Shown piece by piece: positions 36,030 to 45,116 of a stretch of 64,000 nt of DNA. The notes under the pieces are model-generated. The model worked only from the letters and a program-made list of their open reading frames with translations, was not told where the DNA came from and made no database searches. The position numbers and the translations under genes are program-made. Each line of letters opens with the position of its first letter. Within the stretch, counting starts at the first letter, position 1. Origin of the DNA: Hungatella hathewayi. Its GTDB lineage: Bacteria > Bacillota > Clostridia > Lachnospirales > Lachnospiraceae. The stretch is from assembly GCA_025149285.1 (NCBI GenBank), contig CP102274.1, positions 5,296,001-5,360,000 on the forward strand, in the 5' to 3' direction.

Positions 36030-36878
36030 TTACTTTTCTCCTGTATATGTAAACGCCCGTATGATCTGGCGCTGGGCACAAACAAAGACTATTAAAATCG
36101 GCAGAACCAAAATCACATTTCCTGCCATTAATACGTTCCAGGAAGCGCCGCCTTCCGTGTTTTTCAGCATGGAAACACCGATAGAAAGCGTGCGGACCTT
36201 ATCATTGGTTGTCATAACAAGCGGCCAGAAATAATCGTTCCAGCGGCTGATAAATGTTAAAAGCATCAGCGTGACGATGGTTGGTCTCGCCATCGGAACC
36301 ATAATGTGCCGGATGATCTGCCACTCGCTGGCCTGATCCAGCCTGGCCGCCTCTAAAAGTTCTTCCGGAATCTGCATAAAACTCTGCCGCAGCATAAATA
36401 TGCCAAACGCACTAGTAGAAAACGGAAGAATCATGCTGGCATAGGAATTAATCAGCCCCATCCTGGAAAAGATCAAAAACAGCGGCATAAAGATCAACTG
36501 TCCCGGTATCATAAGCGTCATCATCGTAATTCCAAACAGGATTGTCTTTCCCCGGAATTTACACCGGGCAAATGCATAAGCAGCCGGAACAACAAAAAGC
36601 AGCTGCAGAATCATGCTGGAAAATGTAATAATGGCACTGTTTAAAAAGAAATGGAGAAACGGCCCCGATTTCCATGCCTTTATATAGTTCTCAAAATGAA
36701 AATCAGACGGAATAAAAATCGGTGGATTTGTCAGAGTTTCCCCGATGGACTTGACTGACGTGGATACCATCCAGACAAATGGAATAATAAACAGCACCAG
36801 CAGTATGGCAAACCCGATATACTGTATCACCGTCAATACTATTTTTTTCAATCGGTATGTCAGTTGCAATCGTTTCAC
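36030..36878 (-). CDS. Sugar ABC transporter permease, MalG/UgpE type
   Basis: About 282-residue permease with EAA loop (LLEAARLDQASEWQIIRHIMVP; the usual G is replaced by Q-A). The start is uncommon: GTG 36878 sits inside the AGGGGGTGA ribosome site, while TTG 36869 has that site at ideal spacing and is perhaps the true start. Confidence 0.88.
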   Translation of the reverse strand: MKRLQLTYRLKKIVLTVIQYIGFAILLVLFIIPFVWMVSTSVKSIGETLTNPPIFIPSDFHFENYIKAWKSGPFLHFFLNSAIITFSSMILQLLFVVPAAYAFARCKFRGKTILFGITMMTLMIPGQLIFMPLFLIFSRMGLINSYASMILPFSTSAFGIFMLRQSFMQIPEELLEAARLDQASEWQIIRHIMVPMARPTIVTLMLLTFISRWNDYFWPLVMTTNDKVRTLSIGVSMLKNTEGGASWNVLMAGNVILVLPILIVFVCAQRQIIRAFTYTGEK

Positions 36879-36881
36879 CCC

Positions 36882-37823
36882 CTATTGGTAATGTACTTTT
36901 CTTCCCAGTAAATTAAAATAAATAATCGTCATAATTCCGACCAGTACCAGCAGCACGACTCCCGCCGCAGAGGCATATCCCATTTTATAAAAACGGAAGC
37001 CATTCTGGTAGATATAGTAAACCAGTGTATTGGTGGAATTCATTGGTCCTCCCTCTGTCATGATGGACACGGTCTCAAACGCCTGAAATGAGGTCAGGGT
37101 ATTCATGACCACCAAAAAGAACAGATTCGGCGAAATCATCGGGAGAATGATCTTAAAAAAGGTGACGATTCCGGGCGCCTTATCGAGCAGTGCTGCTTCG
37201 TAAATCGACTTTGGAATACTCTGCAGCGCCGATATCAGGATCAGAGTATCGTATCCAATCAGCTTCCAGACAGATACCAGCACCAGCGACATCAATGCCG
37301 TGTCCGGCCGCTGCAGCCACATGGAGGGCTTGACGCCAAACAGCCCAAGCAGCCAGTTTAAGAGCCCATAGGACGGTTCCATCATCCACATCCAGATAAA
37401 GGACACGGATACCAGAGATATAATGTGGGGACTGAAAATTGCTCCCTGTACAAAAGCAAACATTTTTCCCGGATGGTTTAACCAGACCGCCAGCACAAGG
37501 GCAAGTACGATCGCTATTCCAACGGAACAGAATGTATAAATCAGTGTATTGGACAGCACCTGATGAAATTCCGCCTTGGAAAACAGGGTGATAAAGTTCT
37601 TCAGGCCGACGAAATCCTTGGTTGGACTTATAAAATCCCATTTAAAAAGACTTAAGTAAATCATGTAGAAAATGGGATAAATATAACAGAACAGAAAAAC
37701 TGCAATCGACGGCAGAACCATCATATACGGCCGGATCCCATCACGGAATGAGGTCTGTTTCAGAAGTGTCTGCTTTGCTTTCCTCCTGCAAAATGCGTGG
37801 GAAGCTTTCCGCTTATCTCTCAT
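36882..37823 (-). CDS. Sugar ABC transporter permease, MalF/UgpA type
   Basis: 313-residue permease with a long basic N-terminus, six membrane segments and an EAA loop (IYEAALLDKAPGIVTFFKIILP). The stop is 3 bases before the GTG of the next permease. AGAGGTG precedes the ATG. Same operon as the ATPase gene upstream. Confidence 0.9.
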   Translation of the reverse strand: MRDKRKASHAFCRRKAKQTLLKQTSFRDGIRPYMMVLPSIAVFLFCYIYPIFYMIYLSLFKWDFISPTKDFVGLKNFITLFSKAEFHQVLSNTLIYTFCSVGIAIVLALVLAVWLNHPGKMFAFVQGAIFSPHIISLVSVSFIWMWMMEPSYGLLNWLLGLFGVKPSMWLQRPDTALMSLVLVSVWKLIGYDTLILISALQSIPKSIYEAALLDKAPGIVTFFKIILPMISPNLFFLVVMNTLTSFQAFETVSIMTEGGPMNSTNTLVYYIYQNGFRFYKMGYASAAGVVLLVLVGIMTIIYFNLLGRKVHYQ

Positions 37824-37828
37824 ATTCT

Positions 37829-38875
37829 CTACACCTCTCTTTTCCCGCAGTCCATACCAAACGCTTTTCCGCTGCCATCAAAGAAAAAGAGATGTTTTCG
37901 TTCTATGATCAGATTCACCTTTTCTCCCGGCTCGGGCAAATACTCTGAATAATTCTTCATCTGAATCTTACCCGCCTCTGACTCGAAGGTATAGACCGCC
38001 TCCGCTCCCAGAAGTTCTCTCGTCTGCACGACAGCCGGCAGGACCAGCGCCTCGCCGCATTCCCTGTCAAGGCTGATCCGTTCCGGCCGAAACCCCACAT
38101 ACCGGCAGCCCGGCGGACAGCACACCGCATCATGAAGCCCCTCTGCCGCCAGTATATTCATGGGCGGTGTTCCGATAAACTGGGCAGAGAATATATTTTC
38201 AGGACAGTGGTATACCGTCATTGGCTTTCCCACCTGCATGATCTCTCCCTGATTCATAATAACAATTTTATTGCCCATACTCATCGCCTCTACCTGGTCA
38301 TGAGTCACGTAGATGAATGTCGTACCCAGTCTGTCATGAAGCTGAATCAGCTCGCTTCTCATCTGATTACGCAGTTTCGCATCCAAATTGGATAGTGGTT
38401 CGTCCATAAGGAACACACTGGGCTTCTTCACCATGGCCCTCGCCAGGGCAACCCTCTGACGCTGACCTCCCGAAAGCTCGCTCGGCTTTCTGCCCAGGTA
38501 TTCTGTCAGCCCCACGATTTCGCTGACATCCCCGATCAGACTGTCACGTTCTTCTTTCGGAACCCTTCGGTTCTTAAGTCCAAATTCAATATTATCTCTC
38601 ACGCTCATCGTCGGGTAGATCGCATAATTCTGGAAAACCATGGCGATATCCCGTTTTCCCGGCGGAACATAGTTGACACATTTCCCCGAAATCCATATTT
38701 CTCCTGAAGTCGGCTGCTCCAGCCCGGCAATCATCCGGAGAATCGTAGATTTCCCACAGCCGGAAGGCCCGACGATTACCGAAAACGCTCCATCCTCGAT
38801 CGTTAGATCCACGTGCTTCACCACCGCAGTCTCCCCAAAGCTCTTACAAATATCCTTTAGTATAATCTCAGCCAC
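37829..38875 (-). CDS. ABC transporter ATPase, MalK/UgpC type
   Basis: 348-residue ATPase with Walker A GPSGCGKST, signature LSGGQRQRVALARAM, Walker B VFLMDEP, and a C-terminal MalK-type OB-fold region. It is the only dedicated CUT1 ATPase in the window, and could also serve the three CUT1 importers here that lack one. Gap to the phosphodiesterase gene is 39 bases. Confidence 0.93.
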   Translation of the reverse strand: MAEIILKDICKSFGETAVVKHVDLTIEDGAFSVIVGPSGCGKSTILRMIAGLEQPTSGEIWISGKCVNYVPPGKRDIAMVFQNYAIYPTMSVRDNIEFGLKNRRVPKEERDSLIGDVSEIVGLTEYLGRKPSELSGGQRQRVALARAMVKKPSVFLMDEPLSNLDAKLRNQMRSELIQLHDRLGTTFIYVTHDQVEAMSMGNKIVIMNQGEIMQVGKPMTVYHCPENIFSAQFIGTPPMNILAAEGLHDAVCCPPGCRYVGFRPERISLDRECGEALVLPAVVQTRELLGAEAVYTFESEAGKIQMKNYSEYLPEPGEKVNLIIERKHLFFFDGSGKAFGMDCGKREV

Positions 38876-38914
38876 TTAAAGTCCCCCTTCTTTTGGCCAG
38901 GTTAGTATGCCGTA

Positions 38915-40207
38915 TCAATAGTGTGCTAACAATTCATGTAAGCATCTGCCTTCCAGTCCTTCCATCTCTACGCCCAGAACTGCTGCAAATGTCGGCACCT
39001 CATCCAGAATGCTGCACTCCCTGATTACGATGTTCTCCTTAAAATCCGGCCCCTTCGCCATCAAGACCGGCTGCGGGCCTAAGTGAGGCCGGTGCCCATG
39101 GGAGGTCTTCACATAATCGTAATCGGAATCTTCCTCGTTGATAATGGCCCTTCCATCCCATTTTGCTGCAAATGCAACGCCGCCTGCGCCCTCGACCACA
39201 TACTCAAAGGGACCTGACAGCTGGAATTTTTCCTCGGCTTCGCGCCTCGTATAAATCGCCTGAATCCCAAATGCTTCTGTGTCTTTTGCATATTCCAAGA
39301 TGGCTTCCACTTTTTTCCGGACCTCTGTATCGGCCGCATCTGCCAGCAAAATCTGGGCAGAAAGCCCTGAAGAATGGCAGTATGCCTGATAACTTGCAAG
39401 CTCACCGTGATCGTCCGTCTGAATCAGTCCCTCTTCTTTAAAAAGTACATTCAAATTCACCTGCTTATCTACCTTTAAGTGCCCGTGGTCGCTGACAATG
39501 ATAAAATTGGTTTCGTCAAACCAGCCGCTGTCTGAAACCGCCTGCTCCAGTCTGCATAGCCAGCTGTCCACTTTCCGGATGGCATCGTCAATCGCCGGTC
39601 CAAACATACCGTTTCCATGGCGCGCAATGTCAACTGCTGACACATGAATCATGGTTAAATCAGGCTTTTCATTCCGGATCACGTCTTCTGCGACAGATAC
39701 TCCGAATTCGTCCAGCTCCGGTTTCGGATGCCAGCCCAGTTTAAACCGGTGTTTTTCGAAATATTTGTCAAACAGCTGCGGGGAACAGTTTTTCTTATAT
39801 ATAATTGCAGGATCCTCCCATTTTTGTAAATCCCATACTTCCGGCAGAAGCCAGTCGATGTCCGCCTGTGCCGTCACCGGCCACATCACGGCGTGAGTTT
39901 TAAGCCCCTTCCGGCGTGCCGCGTCGAATATGGTCGGAACCCTGCAGTCCCAGATCTGCCAGAACCAGTCTGGCGAAAGACGTCCCGGCATGACGCGCTC
40001 ATTGTTGTAAATTCCATGATTCATCAGATTTCTTCCTGTCATCTGAACTACATGAATAGGATATGTCAATGTCGGATAGACACTCATGACCTGCTCCACT
40101 CTCGCTCCGCCTTCCATAATTTTTTTAAACCCCGGAAGTGTGGAGGCAAGTTCTAAATCTTCGCCTACTAATGCATCCACAGATATGATTACCATTTTCT
40201 TTGCCAA
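38915..40207 (-). CDS. Type I phosphodiesterase/nucleotide pyrophosphatase family protein
   Basis: 430-residue member of the alkaline phosphatase superfamily. Metal site residues: ISVDAL (first Asp), nucleophile Thr in YPTLTYP, distal IIVSDHGHLKVD and GHRPHLG. No signal peptide, so it is cytoplasmic and would hydrolyse an imported phosphodiester or nucleotide sugar. The start is TTG 40207 after AGGAGAGG. It is the first gene of the ABC operon. Confidence 0.85.
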   Translation of the reverse strand: MAKKMVIISVDALVGEDLELASTLPGFKKIMEGGARVEQVMSVYPTLTYPIHVVQMTGRNLMNHGIYNNERVMPGRLSPDWFWQIWDCRVPTIFDAARRKGLKTHAVMWPVTAQADIDWLLPEVWDLQKWEDPAIIYKKNCSPQLFDKYFEKHRFKLGWHPKPELDEFGVSVAEDVIRNEKPDLTMIHVSAVDIARHGNGMFGPAIDDAIRKVDSWLCRLEQAVSDSGWFDETNFIIVSDHGHLKVDKQVNLNVLFKEEGLIQTDDHGELASYQAYCHSSGLSAQILLADAADTEVRKKVEAILEYAKDTEAFGIQAIYTRREAEEKFQLSGPFEYVVEGAGGVAFAAKWDGRAIINEEDSDYDYVKTSHGHRPHLGPQPVLMAKGPDFKENIVIRECSILDEVPTFAAVLGVEMEGLEGRCLHELLAHY

Positions 40208-40237
40208 AGTTTTCCTCTCCTTTAAGCTATAGTTATT

Positions 40238-40259
40238 AATGTATTAACATAAATACATT
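40238..40259 (-). promoter_or_regulatory. 22-bp operator dyad, copy 1
   Basis: Half-sites AATGTATTA (40238-40246) and AAATACATT (40251-40259), 4-base centre, one arm mismatch. Centre lies 80 bp from copy 2, so a looping repressor is possible. Confidence 0.6.
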
Positions 40260-40317
40260 TAATACTAAAAAATAAAACTGATTTTGTATCTCGTCTTTAC
40301 CTTTGCTTATTTGTTTT

Positions 40318-40371
40318 AATGTATTATCTTTAATACATTTATATTATACCGAATATGCTTTCATATTTCAA
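40318..40371 (-). promoter_or_regulatory. Promoter with operator dyad copy 2, phosphodiesterase-ABC operon
   Basis: Minus strand -35 TTGAAA (40366-40371), 17-bp spacer, -10 TATAAT (40343-40348), then dyad AATGTATTA (40318-40326) and TAATACATT (40331-40339) with perfect arms. The GntR protein at 32876 is the likely ligand. Rest of the 275-base gap is AT-rich and gene-free. Confidence 0.65.
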
Positions 40372-40449
40372 TAACTTTTTTAAATAATTTTCATCCTGCT
40401 TTCCACACACTGTTCCGTACAAATACCACCGCCTGGAAACGCCGTAACT

Positions 40450-40475
40450 GGCAGGAGAAGGGGGGGCCTCCTGCC
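40450..40475 (-). terminator. Hairpin at end of the long ribose-related operon
   Basis: GGCAGGAG (40450-40457) pairs with CTCCTGCC (40468-40475) just after the last gene; no U run follows, so termination may be partial. Confidence 0.45.
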
Positions 40476-40482
40476 GTTATCA

Positions 40483-41358
40483 CTATCTGACTTCCTCCCC
40501 CCTCGGAATCGACGGCACCGCCCCCTCTCTCGACACGGCGATCCCAGCCGCACGGGCGGCCATATCGAGCGCTTTCTTCACATCGCCTTCCAGTTCATAT
40601 GTCCCCAGGAAGTACCCCAGAAACGTATCGCCGGCCGCAGTCGTATCCTTCACTCCGAAGTGACAGGCTTCCTGCCGCAGGATCGTGTCCCCCTGGCAGT
40701 ACAAGGAGCCATCTTCTCCCAGCGTCAGAACAACAGCCATAGCGGGATACCGGGTAATCAGATTTTTTACAATCTTCTCCGGCTCCTCTTCTCCGGTCAG
40801 GCCATATCCCTCCGTCTCATTAATCACGAGCCAGGAAACCGGAGACAAGTCCATATGCAGCACCGTATCATCGATCGGGGACGGATTAAAGGCGATCCGC
40901 ATCCCCCGTTTTCCCGCCATTTCAATCAGATATGGAACATTGCTGATCTCATTCTGGGATACAAGAATATCTCCTTCCCGGAAATGGGACAGTACCTCGT
41001 CGATCTCCGCCGGACTGATCTCTCCATTGCTTCCCGCATAACAGATGATTGCATTCTGGCCGTCCTTATCCTTCTGTATGATGGCGCTGCCGTTCGGCCC
41101 TTCGCTGTTTTTCAGCCAGGTACAGTCCACGCCGTTAGCCACCAGGATCTCTTTCAGGAATCCGCCGTCATTTCCAACCCTGCCGGCGTGAAAGACCATG
41201 GCTCCGGCTCTCGCCATCGCCACTGACTGGTTTAAGCCTTTCCCGCCCGGGAAATCCTTAAATCCCACAGCGGAAATGGTTTCTCCCGGCCTGACAATGT
41301 GTGGAACCGAGTACACATGATCAATATTCAGCGAACCATAATTTAAAATCCGAGCCAT
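40483..41358 (-). CDS. PfkB-family sugar kinase, ribokinase-like
   Basis: 291 residues with N-terminal NIDHVYSVPHIVRPGET and GGKGLNQSVAMARAG (substrate side), and DTTAAGDTFLGYFLG with the catalytic Asp. Ribokinase-like, so the product of the cleavage enzymes in the operon, probably ribose or a similar pentose, would be phosphorylated here. Last gene of the operon, 18 bases after the deoxyribosyltransferase-like gene. Confidence 0.88.
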   Translation of the reverse strand: MARILNYGSLNIDHVYSVPHIVRPGETISAVGFKDFPGGKGLNQSVAMARAGAMVFHAGRVGNDGGFLKEILVANGVDCTWLKNSEGPNGSAIIQKDKDGQNAIICYAGSNGEISPAEIDEVLSHFREGDILVSQNEISNVPYLIEMAGKRGMRIAFNPSPIDDTVLHMDLSPVSWLVINETEGYGLTGEEEPEKIVKNLITRYPAMAVVLTLGEDGSLYCQGDTILRQEACHFGVKDTTAAGDTFLGYFLGTYELEGDVKKALDMAARAAGIAVSREGAVPSIPRGEEVR

Positions 41359-41376
41359 GTTCTGAAACTTCCTTTC

Positions 41377-42519
41377 TCACCCCTTCAATTCCTTCGCCGC
41401 CTGCTCGATAATCTGTTCAAAATCCCCCTCATAAATCTTCATGGAACTTCCAAACATCAAATTGGCCGGATAATTGAAATTCTCCACATTGCATCCCGTC
41501 ATATCCCGGAACTCTGCCGCTTCACCCAGATGAGGAATCTTCTCGATGCACGGCCTTGCATCTCTCATATAGCCAAACAGCTTTTTCCCCATCTCAAATC
41601 CCATACCGCATTCAAATCCCACATCATTGGAGCACTCATAGCCGCGGTAATCATTCAGATCAGCGATGACGGCATCACAGCTTCTCACCAGCCGGCAGTA
41701 ATTCTCCGTCAGCGCAGCCGCCCTCACATAGGGATTGGCGCTTTCTGTCTTCGGGAATCCGTCCGCCCAGTCACAGGGAGTGACAGCCTCCAGACCGTAA
41801 GAAGCGCAGAGCTCCTTCAGGCGTCCGTAGACCTCCCTGGCGTCCTCTTCATACCGGATCACATCGGATAAGTAAACTCTCGGCTTCACCGGAGCGTTGA
41901 CCGGATCATGTGTTTCATTAGTCCGGCCCTGCGCCTTATTGGCCTCCCCGGACGCCTCCGGAACCTGCGCTGCGGCCATGGCGCCCGATCTTCCCTCTGC
42001 CTTCCACTCCTCCTCCAAATCTGTCATCAGCATGGCGAGGCAGTCGTCGAAATCACCTTCTACGATCTTCGTCGAACCTACCACGGTTGGTGAAAATGGC
42101 AGTTCCCTGTAAGGTGCTTTTTTACCATTTTCATCATAGACAATGCCATCCTTCATCACGTACTTCTGATCTTTCCATGCCAGGGGGCGCTTATCTCTCG
42201 TATAGCCGTAGCATTTTAATCCATCCGCATATGCCATTCCGATCTCGTAGATGGTTCCGCTGTCCGCTTCAGAACCGTGGTACGCCTCTAAGTCGGCGAT
42301 AATGACCGTAGTTTCCTTCATTATCATTTTCAAATCCGCAAAAATACTGTCCGCCCGCTTCTGAAGCTCCGGATTCCCCATGTCCAGCGGATGCTCGTTG
42401 GGAAGCGTAACGCCAAAGCCCAGGCTCTCCGCCCTCCGTCTCATTGCATTTAAAATATCCGGTCCGCCCTGATAGAAGCACTCGGGGCCGGCTATATAAA
42501 TTTTTTCTTTTTCAAACAT
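41377..42519 (-). CDS. Tandem nucleoside 2-deoxyribosyltransferase-like protein
   Basis: 380 residues that contain two copies of the nucleoside 2-deoxyribosyltransferase-like fold. Copy 1 (about 1-165) has KIYIAGPECF, IIADLEAYHGSEADSGTIYEIGMAYADG and a final KIVEGDFDDC. Copy 2 (about 213-380) has RVYLSDVIRY, VIADLNDYRGYECSNDVGFECGMGFEMG and KIYEGDFEQI. They are joined by a low-complexity linker (about 175-210). Normal enzymes have one domain of about 150 residues. The Glu of the family motif GTxxExGxA is present in copy 1 and comparable in copy 2. It may act on nucleosides or N-glycosides; activity is unproven. Confidence 0.75.
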   Translation of the reverse strand: MFEKEKIYIAGPECFYQGGPDILNAMRRRAESLGFGVTLPNEHPLDMGNPELQKRADSIFADLKMIMKETTVIIADLEAYHGSEADSGTIYEIGMAYADGLKCYGYTRDKRPLAWKDQKYVMKDGIVYDENGKKAPYRELPFSPTVVGSTKIVEGDFDDCLAMLMTDLEEEWKAEGRSGAMAAAQVPEASGEANKAQGRTNETHDPVNAPVKPRVYLSDVIRYEEDAREVYGRLKELCASYGLEAVTPCDWADGFPKTESANPYVRAAALTENYCRLVRSCDAVIADLNDYRGYECSNDVGFECGMGFEMGKKLFGYMRDARPCIEKIPHLGEAAEFRDMTGCNVENFNYPANLMFGSSMKIYEGDFEQIIEQAAKELKG

Positions 42520-42534
42520 GTATAAACCTCCCGT

Positions 42535-43488
42535 TTAAGCCAGCACAAGCTTCATGAGAAGCTTTAAGAATCTCTCATAATCGGCGCTCTCTCCGATTTC
42601 CACAACCGGCAGCGATTCCCATACGAAATGATGTCTCCGGTCCAGCACCGTCATCCCCAGCGTCAAATCACTCTTCGTCTCAATACCCACGTGCCCGGAA
42701 ATGGTCTTTACCAGGGTAGCATCGATAGCGTATCCCACCGCCATACAGTCAATTACCGCACAGTACGCCTCAAAGCCTTTTTCATTTACAAAATGAACTG
42801 CCTGCAAAAAGAACTTTGCCTCCGGCTTATCGCTCGCCTCCAGCATACGGATATCTTCATCTGTCAAATTCACATCGAAATGAGTCGCCACATCAAGGCC
42901 CAGAGCCACCAGCTTCACGCCGGAATTGTATACAATATCGGCTGCCTCCGGGTCCACATACACATTCCATTCGCTCTGCGGCGTATCGCCTGTAGCATTG
43001 GTATATGCGTAACGGTTCAGTCCGAACGCTCCTGATATGGCATAGATTCCGGCGATCATCTCCTTGATCTCAGGCGCCTTTTTCATGGCCATGGCCACAT
43101 TGCTCATCGGGCCGGTGCAGAGTATGTAAATCTCTCCCGGATTTGCCTTTACCGTATCTATAATCAATTCCACAGCATTCTTATCACTCAGCGCAGTCAC
43201 CGGATCGGGAAGATAATTTTCTGCCTGACCATCCTTTCCATGGGTAAACGGGTCCTTCGGGCATTTTCTCACCATGGGCTCCGGCATTCCCTTTCCAACC
43301 GGAATATCCGTTCTACCGATCAGTTCCAGCACCTTCAATGCATTTTTGCTGGTTACATCGACGCGGTAGTTTCCATTTACCGCTGTAATCGCCTTTACCT
43401 CCAAAGCGTTTGATTTACAAGCCATAATAATGGCTATGGAATCGTCCATACCCGGATCACAGTCCAGGATTATTTTCTTCTTATCCAT
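42535..43488 (-). CDS. Inosine-uridine preferring nucleoside hydrolase family protein
   Basis: 317 residues, N-terminal DCDPGMDD calcium-binding motif followed by AITAVNGNY. Members split the N-glycosidic bond of ribonucleosides to ribose and base. The DPxxDD cluster is intact, so it should be active. Gene order places it between YjbQ and the double deoxyribosyltransferase-like protein in the long operon. Confidence 0.9.
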   Translation of the reverse strand: MDKKKIILDCDPGMDDSIAIIMACKSNALEVKAITAVNGNYRVDVTSKNALKVLELIGRTDIPVGKGMPEPMVRKCPKDPFTHGKDGQAENYLPDPVTALSDKNAVELIIDTVKANPGEIYILCTGPMSNVAMAMKKAPEIKEMIAGIYAISGAFGLNRYAYTNATGDTPQSEWNVYVDPEAADIVYNSGVKLVALGLDVATHFDVNLTDEDIRMLEASDKPEAKFFLQAVHFVNEKGFEAYCAVIDCMAVGYAIDATLVKTISGHVGIETKSDLTLGMTVLDRRHHFVWESLPVVEIGESADYERFLKLLMKLVLA

Positions 43489-43550
43489 TTTATTCTCCTC
43501 TTTTCTTAATCTGAATGCTCCTGAAAATTTTTCAGGAACCGGATGTGTTT

Positions 43551-43958
43551 CTATGCATCCGCCTGAATCTTCACATAAAATTCCCGGTTTCTTGGTCCGT
43601 CAAATTCCAGGAAATAGATCCCCTGGGAACCACCCACCAACAGCTTTCCCTCATGCACGATAAAATTCCCGGAAATGCCCAGCAGCGCTGATTTTACGTG
43701 GCCCGCCGCATCCTGCGGAGTATCGTGCTGGTGTTTAAAATCAATCCGGGTCGGCACCAGCCTGCGAATCTCCTCGTCCAGATCCAGGAACCCGTCCGGA
43801 TCCCATGGAGAAAATACCGCCAGCCCCGCTGTGGAATGAGGGTTGTAAACGAGGCAGGTGCCCTCTTTTACTCCGCTTTCCTCCACCGCCTTCTTTACGT
43901 GTTCCGTAATATCGTAAACCTCATTGTACTTCGTCTTTATTTTAAAGTTTTTCAGCAT
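43551..43958 (-). CDS. YjbQ/UPF0047 family protein
   Basis: 135 residues, the family length, with NPHSTAGLAVF and DAAGHVKSALLG near a metal-binding His cluster (HS...FKHQHDT...GH). Family members have been reported to have secondary thiamine-phosphate synthase activity, but their normal role is unclear. Being inside a catabolic operon, it may act on a phosphorylated intermediate; inference only. Confidence 0.88.
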   Translation of the reverse strand: MLKNFKIKTKYNEVYDITEHVKKAVEESGVKEGTCLVYNPHSTAGLAVFSPWDPDGFLDLDEEIRRLVPTRIDFKHQHDTPQDAAGHVKSALLGISGNFIVHEGKLLVGGSQGIYFLEFDGPRNREFYVKIQADA

Positions 43959-43972
43959 TTTTCCATCCTCCG

Positions 43973-45115
43973 CTATTTCAAAACGATCTCATTATTCTGG
44001 ACACAGAAGCCATTTTCGCAGAAGCTCCATGGTCCTTCACATCCGCGCCCATACTCCTCTCCCAACATGGCGGAGAGGTAACCGGTGAGAAGAGACATCG
44101 GAACGAACTGGGTCACCGGCATATTGACCGGATATTTGGGAGACGGCACGGTTACACAGGATACGCCTTCCGCTCCAGCTCCGTCGGTGATGACTAACAT
44201 CGGCCGCCCCAGCTTCTTTCCATAACGAATGACGTCCTTTGTCCTGCTTAGCCCCGGATTCGTGGTATTGGACACCACCACGGTGCCGATGTGTTCCGGG
44301 TCCTTGGCGAAACAGTTCAAATGGAACCATTCCTCCGAGTTGATATGCATGGAAAATTTCCCTGTGGCCTCCAGCATCTTCGCCTGGCCAAACCATGCCG
44401 CCGCGTAGTCGAAGCCCGCTCCCACAAAATCGAAGCAGGGGAAATCCTTCCATTCTTCCGCCGTCTTGGCACACGTTTCCGCCATCTGCGGCAAAAGCGC
44501 TTCCAGCAAATCCCCCTGATTTTTCATATCATAGCGGTAGTCCATGGCCTGATCCATGGTGTACATGCCCCGCACCTCACCGATACGGACAGCCAGCAGA
44601 AGGAGCGCCATCACGCTGACCATATAGCTTCTCGTTCCCGGCGCGCTCTCAAAGGGCGGAATATCCAGCTTCAGCACCTTATCCGAGTTCTGGGCCAGTG
44701 GGGAAGTCAAATTTCCTGTGATTCCAAGGACGAAACAGTCATGGAATTTCGCCCGCTGAACCGCCTCCGAAATTCTGGCCACGCGGCCCGAATTGCTGAC
44801 CGCAATCACCAGGGGATTCTGACAGTCCACGCCCATGTGGCGTTCACTGTAATACCGGCCAAAATCGATGGCTGTCACCACCTCAGCCTGAATACCCGTC
44901 AGCATCTCAAACACATGCTTTGTGGCCATACACGCCGCATAGGAATCCCCGCATCCCGTCAGCACCACACGCTGAATATTAAATATCTCCTGAAAAGACA
45001 GGACTTTCCTGGTCTTTGGTTCCAGGTCCTCATACTGGCTCCGAATCAGCTCCGGAAGGCTCATCGCCTGTCTGCACATGGGATTGTCATACTCTTTCGT
45101 CAGTCTTTCACTCAT
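43973..45115 (-). CDS. Double-SIS-domain protein, FrlB/GlmS-like
   Basis: 380 residues with two sugar-isomerase (SIS) domains: the first with VVLTGCGDSYAACMATKHVFE and VIAVSNSGRVARISEAV, the second with FVGAGFDYAAAWFGQAKMLEATG. Related to the GlmS isomerase half and to the deglycases that cleave phosphorylated Amadori products (FrlB, AgaS). It starts right after the nucleoside phosphorylase stop. Substrate could be a sugar phosphate carrying an amine. Confidence 0.82.
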   Translation of the reverse strand: MSERLTKEYDNPMCRQAMSLPELIRSQYEDLEPKTRKVLSFQEIFNIQRVVLTGCGDSYAACMATKHVFEMLTGIQAEVVTAIDFGRYYSERHMGVDCQNPLVIAVSNSGRVARISEAVQRAKFHDCFVLGITGNLTSPLAQNSDKVLKLDIPPFESAPGTRSYMVSVMALLLLAVRIGEVRGMYTMDQAMDYRYDMKNQGDLLEALLPQMAETCAKTAEEWKDFPCFDFVGAGFDYAAAWFGQAKMLEATGKFSMHINSEEWFHLNCFAKDPEHIGTVVVSNTTNPGLSRTKDVIRYGKKLGRPMLVITDGAGAEGVSCVTVPSPKYPVNMPVTQFVPMSLLTGYLSAMLGEEYGRGCEGPWSFCENGFCVQNNEIVLK

Positions 45116-45116
45116 A

